From the NCBI RefSeq assembly GCF_034424175.1, contig NZ_CP139986.1:1922001-1986000 (forward strand): a DNA stretch of 64,000 nucleotides, written 5' to 3'. Positions 1-6,709 of this stretch are shown in pieces. The notes beneath the pieces are model-generated. The model was given only the letters and a program-made list of their open reading frames with translations. It was not told the DNA's origin and ran no database searches. A program made the translations under genes and the position numbers. The stretch comes from Kluyvera intermedia (GTDB lineage: Bacteria > Pseudomonadota > Gammaproteobacteria > Enterobacterales > Enterobacteriaceae). Position 1 is the first letter of the stretch. Every line of letters begins with the position of its first letter.

Positions 1-1
1 C

Positions 2-127
2 CGGGTGTCCCGATGTTTCGGTATGAACGCAGAGTATCAAACCGCTGGGTACCGTGTAACCACAGTCGGGCGCTATCCATTGTGGGTGTCTACTACCGGA
101 GGGCAAAACGCTTATGCGCGAACTTAA
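2..127 (+). CDS. C-terminal end of an unidentified small phage protein
   Basis: An open frame runs in from the left edge of the window and stops at 125-127, ending in residues GGQNAYART. An in-frame ATG lies at 23, but the frame is open above it, so the true start may be outside the window. It overlaps the start of the DUF4222 gene by 14 bases in another frame, which is typical of tightly packed lambdoid early genes. I do not recognise the family. A longer open frame overlapping it from 13 has no phage-like features and is less likely. The case rests on position and overlap only. Confidence 0.35.
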   Translation, partial: RVSRCFGMNAEYQTAGYRVTTVGRYPLWVSTTGGQNAYART

Positions 128-293
128 CCGAAGGTTCAAAGACCACCGTGGAATCCAAGTCCTTGTTATCCGCTGGGAGCCAGAAACACAGCGCGTTATC
201 TATCTGCGTGAAGGCTACGCGCACGAGTGCTTCAGTCCACTCGAACTGTTTCGCAAAAAGTTCAGGGAGATAAGGGACGATCATGAGCACTAA
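114..293 (+). CDS. DUF4222 domain-containing phage protein
   Basis: A 59-residue protein starting MRELNRRFKDHRGIQV, with central RWEPETQRVIYLREGY and a basic tail LFRKKFREIRDD. This is the DUF4222 pattern found in the early left-operon/replication region of many lambdoid phages. Function is unknown. The ATG at 114 is preceded by ACCGGAGGG about 12 bases upstream, a good ribosome site. It overlaps the replication gene by 11 bases, which suggests translational coupling. Confidence 0.8.
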   Translation: MRELNRRFKDHRGIQVLVIRWEPETQRVIYLREGYAHECFSPLELFRKKFREIRDDHEH

Positions 294-1143
294 ATTAACC
301 GGCTACGTATGGGATGGTTGCGCGGCGTCGGGCATGAAGTTGTCTAGTGTTGCAATTATGGCTCGCCTGGCTGATTTCAGCAGCGATGAGGGCGTGTGCT
401 GGCCGTCCATTGAGACTATCGCTCGTCAGCTTGGTGCTGGGGTTAGTACGGTCAGAACTGCAATTGCAAAACTGGAGACTGATGGTTGGTTAACACGTAA
501 AGCCCGCCGTCAGGGCAACCGGAACGCGTCCAATGTTTACCACCTGAATGTCAAAAAGCTCCAGGCTGCTGCCTTTTCTCACCTGTCAGAATCTGACGCG
601 TCAAAATCCGACGCATCAAAATTTGACGGCTCAAAATCTGCCCCGTCGGATTCGAGCAAAAGCGGCGGTTTTGACCCGGCAGAATCTGGCGGGGATCCGT
701 CAGTAAAATCAAAACCAGAACCACAAGTAACTACTAAAGCCCCTTGTCCGGTTGCTGGGCAACCCGACCCTGAAGTTGAAATTACTGATCAAGCGATTGT
801 GGTTTTAACCCATCTGAACCTGATTAGCGGATCCCGGTACCAGAAATCAAAAACCTCTCTGGAAAACATCAGAGCCCGATTGCGTGAGGGTTACAGCGTT
901 GCAGACCTGCAGTTGGTTATCGACCTGAAACATGAACACTGGACCGGCAACGACGAACAGTACCAGTACATGCGACCAGAAACGTTATTCGGGCCGAAGA
1001 AATTTGAAGGTTATCTGTCTAGCGCTGCCCGCTGGGAGAAAAAAGGTCGGCCCGCTCGTAATACCTGGAACAAAACTGGCGAACGCGACGTAAATGCCAT
1101 CAGTCAACCTAACGACACTATTCCACCGGGGTTCAGAGGATGA
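283..1143 (+). CDS. Phage replication initiation protein (winged-helix, O-like)
   Basis: A 286-residue protein. Residues about 15-95 form a winged helix-turn-helix (DEGVCWPSIETIARQLG, then VSTVRTAIAKLETDGWL) of the HTH_36 type. Residues about 90-155 are a low-complexity Ser/Asp/Lys linker. Residues about 165-262 match the conserved phage C-terminal replication domain (TIGR02220 type; YMRPETLFGPKKFEGYL). By position and architecture it is the counterpart of lambda O: it should bind the phage origin and recruit replication proteins. The linker coding sequence contains tandem 15-bp repeats that could be the origin itself. No helicase loader or helicase gene follows; the next gene, a Dam-type methylase, overlaps its stop by 4 bases (ATGA). 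Confidence 0.85.
   Translation: MSTKLTGYVWDGCAASGMKLSSVAIMARLADFSSDEGVCWPSIETIARQLGAGVSTVRTAIAKLETDGWLTRKARRQGNRNASNVYHLNVKKLQAAAFSHLSESDASKSDASKFDGSKSAPSDSSKSGGFDPAESGGDPSVKSKPEPQVTTKAPCPVAGQPDPEVEITDQAIVVLTHLNLISGSRYQKSKTSLENIRARLREGYSVADLQLVIDLKHEHWTGNDEQYQYMRPETLFGPKKFEGYLSSAARWEKKGRPARNTWNKTGERDVNAISQPNDTIPPGFRG
592..651 (+). repeat. Tandem 15-bp iteron-like repeats inside the replication gene
   Basis: Three adjacent units, tctgacgcgtcaaaa, tccgacgcatcaaaa and tttgacggctcaaaa (592-636), are followed by a degenerate fourth (637-651). They encode the SDASK-type linker of the initiator. Lambda carries its origin iterons inside gene O at the equivalent place, so an origin function is inferred. 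Confidence 0.55.
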
Positions 1144-2474
1144 TTAAAAATCAATACTGCCAGGCGCTGGCGGAAATGCGCAGCAAAAGCGCGCACAAGT
1201 TGAAGGAAGTTGGCGATCAGTGGCGAACTCCGGATCTGCTGTTTTGGGGCATCAATGCAATGTTCGGTCCACTGGTTCTCGATCTGTTTGCAGATGATGA
1301 TAATGCGAAGTGCCCGGCATGGTACACCGCAGAAGATAACGCGTTAACGCAGAACTGGTCTGGTCGCCTGCTGGAACTCGGCGGCGCTGGATACGGTAAC
1401 CCACCATACAGCCGGTCTCAGTATCACGAAAAGCAGGCGATCACCGGCATGTCTCACATCATGAATTATGCAGCAGCTGAGCGTGAAAAAGGCGGGCGTT
1501 ACGTGTTTCTGATTAAAGCTGCACCGAGTGAGGCATGGTGGCCCGAAGATGCTGATCATGTCGTCTTTATTCGAGGACGGATTGGCTTTGATCTGCCTAA
1601 CTGGTTTATCCCGGCAGACGATAAGCAGGTGCCAACTAGTGCGTTTTTCGCTGGTGCAATCGTAGTCTTTGATAAGTCATGGCGTGGGGAACGTTTCAGC
1701 TACGTCGGGCGAACTGAGCTAGAGGCAAAAGGCCGGGCGTTTATGTCGCTGGCACAGTTTGCCGCCAGCAAGGCACAACTTGCCGCCGCACCTTCCGAAC
1801 CACCAGCACCAGTGCAAGAGGCGGACAAGCCAGAGCTGCCACTTACCCAGAAGGATATTTTTCATGTCAGCGGTGCCGAGGCGTGGGCATGCGTCAGTGC
1901 AGCGTTCGGCGACAAAGAAGTGTACTCATTCAGTGAATCGAAGTTTGGGCATACCTGGGCGGCGGACTCCGTTGAATCGCCAGAATTTACCCAGGTTTCT
2001 CCTTTGACGATCAACAAAGCAAAACAGTATTTACGTGAGAGCATTTTGTTTGGTGTGAATGAATGGTTGCTGTCAATTCAGTTCGACATCGAAGAGGCGA
2101 GGGCTGATATGTCAGAACGGCTTCGCACGGTAGCCCTTGAATCCTCCAACGAATACGGCATGGACAGCACTGGTTTTATTGCAGCTATGGAAAGTCTGGA
2201 TGTTGCCAGTTGGTCCAATATCCGCCACATCCGTATGCATATCCGTGAGAAGGCAAAACCAGTTGCCGATCCACTTCCTGAGTCCCGCATCTGGCCACTG
2301 GAAGTTGGTCTGGTCTTCAATCAGATTGAAGGCTCAGACGCCCTGGCGCCACAGCAGCAAAATAACCTCAAAGCACACATCAACCAGCTTTGGCTTGAGC
2401 GCACACCTACGAACGAGATTATCTCAATAGCGCGCAGCCTGGCTGAGAATATGCAGGAGGAAAAAGTCGAATGA
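1140..2474 (+). CDS. Phage N-6-adenine DNA methyltransferase (Dam type)
   Basis: A 444-residue protein. Residues about 25-205 match the phage DNA N-6-adenine-methyltransferase family: GDQWRTPDLLFWGIN, the DLFAD motif (48-52), the catalytic NPPY at 87-90 followed by S, and PTSAFFAGAIVVF near residue 175. The C-terminal half (about 210-444) is a helical extension I cannot assign. It is likely an orphan methylase that modifies phage or host DNA and may protect it from restriction; no matching endonuclease gene is visible. It overlaps the replication gene upstream and the LexA/RusA gene downstream by 4 bases each, so it is part of the replication operon. Confidence 0.85.
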   Translation: MIKNQYCQALAEMRSKSAHKLKEVGDQWRTPDLLFWGINAMFGPLVLDLFADDDNAKCPAWYTAEDNALTQNWSGRLLELGGAGYGNPPYSRSQYHEKQAITGMSHIMNYAAAEREKGGRYVFLIKAAPSEAWWPEDADHVVFIRGRIGFDLPNWFIPADDKQVPTSAFFAGAIVVFDKSWRGERFSYVGRTELEAKGRAFMSLAQFAASKAQLAAAPSEPPAPVQEADKPELPLTQKDIFHVSGAEAWACVSAAFGDKEVYSFSESKFGHTWAADSVESPEFTQVSPLTINKAKQYLRESILFGVNEWLLSIQFDIEEARADMSERLRTVALESSNEYGMDSTGFIAAMESLDVASWSNIRHIRMHIREKAKPVADPLPESRIWPLEVGLVFNQIEGSDALAPQQQNNLKAHINQLWLERTPTNEIISIARSLAENMQEEKVE

Positions 2475-3079
2475 TGAACTTAACTCCACGCCAGCAGCAT
2501 GTTCTGGATCTAATTAATGCGTATCAGCGTGAGCATGGTTTCCCACCAACTAATTCGGAGCTGTCGGGGCTGCTGGGGTGCAGCTCCCCCAATGCTGCTG
2601 CGGATCATCTGCGCGCACTGGAGAAAAAAGGGGCGATCAGCATTACCCGGGGTGTATCTCGCGGGATTTCCATCATCCAGCCAAAACCGGAAAACAATGC
2701 CGGGCGGGGTATGAAGCTTGTACTGCCGTTCCCCCCGAGCGTTAACGCCTACTGGCGCGCCCCCAACAAGGGGCCGCTGGCCGGTCGCCATTTGGTCAGC
2801 GCCGACGGCCGCAAATACCAGAGCGCTGCCAGTGTTGCAATCATCGAGCAGCTTCGCCGCCTGCCTAAACCGTCAACAGAGCAGGCTTCAGTAGAAATCA
2901 CCCTGTATCCGCCGGACGCGCGCCGCCGTGATCTGGACAATTACAATAAAGCGCTGTTTGACGCGCTGACACATGCGGGGGTTTGGGAGGACGACAGCCA
3001 GGTAAAACGCATGCTGGTGGAGTGGGGGCCAATAGTGCCGAAAGGCCGGGTTGAAATAACGATTACGCCATTCAACTAA
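2471..3079 (+). CDS. LexA-type DNA-binding domain fused to RusA-like Holliday junction resolvase
   Basis: A 202-residue protein. Residues 1-70 match the LexA N-terminal winged helix (LTPRQQHVLDLINAYQREHG, then PPTNSELSGLLG and DHLRALEKKGAI). Residues 81-202 form a full RusA domain, starting MKLVLPFPPSVNAYWR, with acidic catalytic residues D154, D156 and D174/D175 and the pattern DNYNKALFDAL. RusA resolves four-way junctions during phage recombination and replication. Residue M81 (base 2711) is where stand-alone RusA proteins usually begin, and GGGCGGGG precedes it, so a short RusA could also be made. The LexA part lacks the autoprotease domain. It is followed 11 bases later by the KilA-N gene. 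Confidence 0.85.
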   Translation: MMNLTPRQQHVLDLINAYQREHGFPPTNSELSGLLGCSSPNAAADHLRALEKKGAISITRGVSRGISIIQPKPENNAGRGMKLVLPFPPSVNAYWRAPNKGPLAGRHLVSADGRKYQSAASVAIIEQLRRLPKPSTEQASVEITLYPPDARRRDLDNYNKALFDALTHAGVWEDDSQVKRMLVEWGPIVPKGRVEITITPFN

Positions 3080-3090
3080 GGGGAAAATAT

Positions 3091-3567
3091 ATGTCCAACT
3101 GTGGGTTGAATGACTGGCGTGATGGCAGTAATGTCGGACAGTGCAAGCGAAATGGGCGTGCAGGCCCTTCGCAACAATCAGTGTATGGAGAGAATATGAC
3201 CAATAATCATGTTGTGGGCACTGCTACGCCCAAAAAAGACACTTATCTCGTTGTTGACGGATGTTTAATCAATTCATTCGAACCAAATCTCTACAGCCTC
3301 AATGATATTCATAAGGCTTCTGGTGGATCTGCGTCAAAAAAACCTGCGTTTTACCTCAGAACGCTGACAGCAAAGAGAATCCTTAATGCCATCCCTGGCG
3401 ATCATTGGGAAAAATTGCATGTTATCCGTGGTGGAGCAGTTCAGGGGACTTTTGCCTGCCGGGAGTTAGTTTTTGCCTATGCTCTTTGGTTGAGCCCTGA
3501 CTTCTATGTTCGTGTTCTGAGCAATCTCCCTTTCATCGGCACTCTGTGCAACGGGGAGGCAAAATGA
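3091..3567 (+). CDS. KilA-N domain protein
   Basis: A 158-residue protein. Residues about 45-150 show the KilA-N fold signature: YSLNDIHKASGG, KKPAFYLRT, VQGTFACRELVFAYALWLSPDFYVRVL. KilA-N is a DNA-binding domain common in phage antirepressor-type regulators. The ATG at 3091 has a good site (AAGGGGAAAATAT). A second ATG at 3196 with TATGGAGAG before it would remove a 35-residue Cys-containing leader that is not part of the KilA-N domain, so the start is uncertain. The C-terminus (SNLPFIGTLCNGEAK) diverges soon after the domain, which suggests truncation. The stop overlaps the next ATG (ATGA). Confidence 0.75.
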   Translation: MSNCGLNDWRDGSNVGQCKRNGRAGPSQQSVYGENMTNNHVVGTATPKKDTYLVVDGCLINSFEPNLYSLNDIHKASGGSASKKPAFYLRTLTAKRILNAIPGDHWEKLHVIRGGAVQGTFACRELVFAYALWLSPDFYVRVLSNLPFIGTLCNGEAK

Positions 3568-4400
3568 GTCAATTACATCAGATAATACCGATCACGCAGG
3601 GGAGTATCGGCAATCACATGGCCTCAATGGCCAGTGCTAAACGTCTCCATGCATTTCTTGGAGTCGGTCGTGACTTCACTACCTGGATCAAAGCCCGCAT
3701 TAAGCAATATGGGTTTGTTGAAGGCGCTGATTATGTTCTTGTCGAAGATTTGAGCTCCCCAAAATGGGGGAGCTCAAAAGCACGACCTCAGGTAGAGCAT
3801 GACTATCTGATCACTATTGATATGGGTAAAGAATTGGCCATGGTGGAGAGAAATGAAAAGGGCCGTCAGGTTCGACGCTATTTCATCACCTGCGAACAAC
3901 AAGCGAAAATGCGTGCAGGCGTTTCATCGCTGCCAAATTTCTCTGATCCAGCACAAGCCGCTCGAGCATGGGCTGATGAATTCGAAGCACGACAACGTGC
4001 CGAAGCTGTTACCCACCAGCAGGCCGAATATATCGAGCATCTCGAGAGCCTCTTTACCGATGGACTCTCTCCTGTTCAGTTCTGCAAGCGCCTGAATGGC
4101 GTAAACACTAGCAAGATCAGCGCCTGGCTTGTCTCTGCTAATTGGCTATACGACGACAATCCAGACGGGCGCAGCGCGCAATGGCGTGTTCGTTCCTATG
4201 CTCGTGACAAATACCTCACAGAGAAAAGCAGCAAAGTCTCACCAAATTCAGCTGTTAGCTTTACCACCTATCAACCTGTCTTGCTCCGGGAAGGTGCTAT
4301 CTGGATCTACAAAAACTACCTGAAAGGTAAGCTTCCGATGAAGGTCACGTGGAACGGCAACTTTACTCACGATAAAGAGCTGGCCGGGGTCGACCATTGA
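3564..4400 (+). CDS. Phage antirepressor, AntA type
   Basis: A 278-residue protein starting MSQLHQIIPI. Residues about 20-110 match AntA/AntB antirepressors: AKRLHAFLGVGRDFTTWIK, GADYVLVEDLS, HDYLITIDMGKELAMVERN, GRQVRRYFI. The C-terminal part (about 165-250) looks like a KilAC-type DNA-binding region (GLSPVQFCKRLNGVNTSKISAWL). Antirepressors inactivate the phage repressor and favour lytic growth. I chose the ATG at 3564 because it overlaps the KilA-N stop and follows GGGGAGG; an in-frame start at 3546 is inside the upstream gene. A perfect 12-bp inverted repeat lies in the reading frame at 3749-3778. Confidence 0.8.
   Translation: MSQLHQIIPITQGSIGNHMASMASAKRLHAFLGVGRDFTTWIKARIKQYGFVEGADYVLVEDLSSPKWGSSKARPQVEHDYLITIDMGKELAMVERNEKGRQVRRYFITCEQQAKMRAGVSSLPNFSDPAQAARAWADEFEARQRAEAVTHQQAEYIEHLESLFTDGLSPVQFCKRLNGVNTSKISAWLVSANWLYDDNPDGRSAQWRVRSYARDKYLTEKSSKVSPNSAVSFTTYQPVLLREGAIWIYKNYLKGKLPMKVTWNGNFTHDKELAGVDH
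3749..3778 (+). other. Perfect 12-bp inverted repeat inside the antirepressor gene
   Basis: The arm tttgagctcccc (3749-3760) is matched exactly by ggggagctcaaa (3767-3778), separated by 6 bases. In mRNA this would be a very stable hairpin in mid-gene. It encodes LSSPKWGSSK, a segment of the family that usually varies. Confidence 0.6.
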
Positions 4401-5416
4401 GAGCATTACTCACGCCTGAAATAGTGCCGCGCCTCGGAGTGGTTCTGTTCAAGCCTGGTCGGGAGTTAATGCACCTGTTTGCATCTGGACGGGTGCTGGT
4501 CGAACGTGAGCCAGAAAACATGGCTCGGTTTCCGTCAGGCCGGATCCCCAATGCTCGCCAGCCGCTGCTGGAAGATGCCCGGCTAAACACCTTCTTCACT
4601 GATGAACGGGTTATTGCAGCTGCTGGTGGAATGGCTGGGCTTGAACATTGGCTGCGCCAGCGCGTAACGAAGTGCCAGAACCCGGATCCGGATTACCACC
4701 ATGCGGAATTAACTACCTTATGGCATCAGCCTGGCGCGCTGTTGGTGTGCTGGCATTGCGATAACAAACTGCGTGGGCAGACGACGGAAGAGTTACAGGC
4801 GCTTGCGCTGGGCAATGTCGCCGAATGGATTATTGATATTGTGCAGGCAGGGCTGGGTTACAACAAAGAGCGTTCTCTCTCTTTAGCTGAACTTTGCTGG
4901 TGGGCCGTTCAGTCTGGCATTGCAGATGCTATCACCGAAGGGATGGCGCAGCGGGCGCTACGATTGCCGGAGGAGCCACATCAATCTGTTATGCGGGAGA
5001 GTGACATTGTGCCAGCGCTGCCCGCCACCAGCATTTTACAGAGTAAGGCGCGTATCCCGGTTGAACAGGTGAAGTCGGTTCTGACATTAAAAGCGGATCC
5101 AGAATCACCGGAATCGTTCATGCTGCGTCCTAAGCGCCGCCGCTGGGTGAATGAGCCGTATACCCAGTGGGTTAAAACGCAGCCCTGTGAAGGCTGCCGA
5201 CGGCCAGCAGACGACCCGCATCATATCGTTGGGCACGGTATGGGCGGCACAGCAACAAAAGCCCACGACCTCTTCGTGATCCCTCTGTGCAGAGAGTGTC
5301 ACGACGAATTGCACGCCGGTGTATCGGCATTCGAACAGAAGCACGGCACTCAGTTAGAGATGCTGCTGCATTTTCTGGATCGGGCGCTGGCGATCGGGGT
5401 AATTGCGAAAGCTTAA
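4397..5416 (+). CDS. DUF968 protein with HNH-like zinc-binding C-terminus
   Basis: A 339-residue protein of the DUF968 family found between replication genes and Q in many lambdoid phages. The N-terminal two thirds include VCWHCDNKLRG (about residue 117-127). The C-terminal 85 residues carry a nuclease-like zinc module: CEGCRRPADDPHHIVGHGMGG followed by DLFVIPLCRECHDELH. The CxxC, HH and CxxCH pattern resembles HNH/YbcO-type nucleases, so a role in recombination or DNA processing is inferred. It overlaps the antirepressor stop by 4 bases. The reading begins with MRALLTPEIVPRLGVVLFKPG, the usual family start. Confidence 0.8.
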   Translation: MRALLTPEIVPRLGVVLFKPGRELMHLFASGRVLVEREPENMARFPSGRIPNARQPLLEDARLNTFFTDERVIAAAGGMAGLEHWLRQRVTKCQNPDPDYHHAELTTLWHQPGALLVCWHCDNKLRGQTTEELQALALGNVAEWIIDIVQAGLGYNKERSLSLAELCWWAVQSGIADAITEGMAQRALRLPEEPHQSVMRESDIVPALPATSILQSKARIPVEQVKSVLTLKADPESPESFMLRPKRRRWVNEPYTQWVKTQPCEGCRRPADDPHHIVGHGMGGTATKAHDLFVIPLCRECHDELHAGVSAFEQKHGTQLEMLLHFLDRALAIGVIAKA

Positions 5417-5437
5417 GTGTATGGAGCGTTACAGCGC

Positions 5438-6127
5438 ATGAATCAACAGAATCTGAATTACGTTAGGAATGAACTTCGCCGGGCGCTGCTGGATCTTTCT
5501 GGTGGGACCAAAGGGCAGTTAGAGGCATTTAGCGAACATCCACCAGCGGACAAGAATGCCACACCGCGCCGTTGCGTTAACCTCGTTGAACTGGAGGGAG
5601 AGTCAGGGGGACGCTTTATTAACTCCCTGAGCGCCCCTTTATATGTGCTGGAGACACGCAGCCGCCGCCGGCCTATGCCGCCAATTAAAGATATTGAGTT
5701 TGAATCAGCACCGTGGCGCCGCGCTGTTAATTCACTGAATCAATACCAGCAAGCCTGGCTGCGATATTGCTACGGGTTTGACCTCAGTTATAAGCATCAG
5801 GTGATGATGTGTGAGCATGTCTGGAGCAGCTATCAGAAGTGTCAGGTGGATAACCCGTTACAATCCCGCGTCATTAAAAAACTGGTCGGTCTGGTATGGC
5901 TTGCTGGGCAGGAAGTTGCCGCCACGAGAAGTAATGAAACCTATAAGGACTATGCTGGTGCGGCGCTGGCGCGAATGGTTAGCGTTGACCGTTCTACCTG
6001 GTTGCGTGTTTATTCGGGCCATTGGGCTGCGTTGAAAGCGGCCTTTGTGGATCTGGATGAGCATGCTTTGTGCCTTGCACTGGATCACTTTGAGGATGAA
6101 GAAGTGCTTAAAGTGGTAGAAATGTGA
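5438..6127 (+). CDS. Antitermination protein Q
   Basis: A 229-residue protein matching the phage antitermination protein Q family. The core WRRAVNSLNQYQQAWLRYCYGFDLSYKHQVMMCEHVW (read as two blocks, WRRAVNSLNQYQQAWLRYCY and GFDLSYKHQVMMCEHVW) is characteristic. Q loads on RNA polymerase at the late promoter and lets it read through terminators, which turns on lysis, head and tail genes. I chose the ATG at 5438, with GGAGCG upstream; a GTG at 5417 would add seven residues. A promoter-like sequence and an intrinsic terminator lie directly downstream, as expected for a Q-controlled late promoter. The several terminators later in the operon fit this role. Confidence 0.85.
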   Translation: MNQQNLNYVRNELRRALLDLSGGTKGQLEAFSEHPPADKNATPRRCVNLVELEGESGGRFINSLSAPLYVLETRSRRRPMPPIKDIEFESAPWRRAVNSLNQYQQAWLRYCYGFDLSYKHQVMMCEHVWSSYQKCQVDNPLQSRVIKKLVGLVWLAGQEVAATRSNETYKDYAGAALARMVSVDRSTWLRVYSGHWAALKAAFVDLDEHALCLALDHFEDEEVLKVVEM

Positions 6128-6157
6128 ACTAAATTTCACTATCTCCTTCAATCTCGC

Positions 6158-6186
6158 TTGCAAAATGCAACAAAATAAGCCATATT
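6158..6186 (+). promoter_or_regulatory. Candidate late promoter pR'
   Basis: TTGCAA (6158-6163) and CATATT (6181-6186) are separated by 17 bases, each matching four of six consensus positions. It lies just after Q and about 35 bases before a terminator, which is the layout of lambda pR' and its t-R' terminator. Promoter strength is inferred only. Confidence 0.4.
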
Positions 6187-6219
6187 TGAAGCATATTTGA
6201 TATGTTGCCAAAGTTTTAT

Positions 6220-6246
6220 AAACCCGCCACCGAGCGGGTTTTTTTA
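6220..6246 (+). terminator. Intrinsic terminator after Q (tR'-like)
   Basis: AACCCGC (6221-6227), a 6-base loop and GCGGGTT (6234-6240) are followed by a run of T. It would end a short leader RNA unless RNA polymerase is modified by Q. Confidence 0.8.
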
Positions 6247-6368
6247 TGGCAAAACAGACCTGCCGGGCGAATTAACGCGCTGGTGGTAGCAGTATAGAAT
6301 TCTTCTCTTGCTGGCTTGGGCGACCAGAGTTATCTGTATGTCACACCATAAAATAAAGGTAAAAGACA

Positions 6369-6559
6369 TGCTAAATCAGCAAGATATGACAGAAACAGCA
6401 AAGGCTGTTTTGAATGAATTAAGCGAAAAACCAGCTACGGCTGGAGAGATTGCGCAGAATACCCACCTTAGCCGCGAACGTTGCCAGCTCATTCTCACGC
6501 AGTTGGTTATGGCGGGGTTATCAGATTACCAGTTCGGATGTTATAAGCGCCTCCAGTGA
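6369..6559 (+). CDS. Small helix-turn-helix-like phage protein
   Basis: A 63-residue protein starting MLNQQDMTETAKAVLNELS. The pattern AVLNELSEKPATAGEIAQNTHLSRERCQLILTQL is a small winged-helix-like fold, as seen in short proteins encoded after Q in lambdoid phages. I chose the ATG at 6369, with AAAGG 10 bases upstream; an in-frame ATG at 6338 would add ten residues. It is the first gene after the putative tR' terminator, so it should be Q-dependent. Precise role unknown. Confidence 0.65.
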
Positions 6560-6709
6560 TGGGGGCATTTCGCTGTGGAAATGGGCGGCTGGTGGGTGTT
6601 GTAGCACCCAGCCAGCCATTAGCTCATGCTTTCAGGTCACAAGCTAACCAAGGCCCACTGCTTTAGCGCAAAAGCAAAGTGAGGTTATCAGAGTTACGCT
6701 TACTGATCT

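Noticed and set aside
13..273. 86-codon open frame at the left end
   Set aside because: It overlaps the DUF4222 gene in another frame, and its sequence is Ser/Lys/Arg-rich without family signature.
592..651. CRISPR array
   Set aside because: The 15-bp repeats are directly tandem without spacers and in frame with the replication gene.
5417..5437. GTG start for Q, seven residues longer
   Set aside because: The ATG at 5438 has a better ribosome site and typical family start.
6308..6368. Longer start for the small HTH protein
   Set aside because: The added residues are not helix-turn-helix-like, and AAAGG fits the ATG at 6369.
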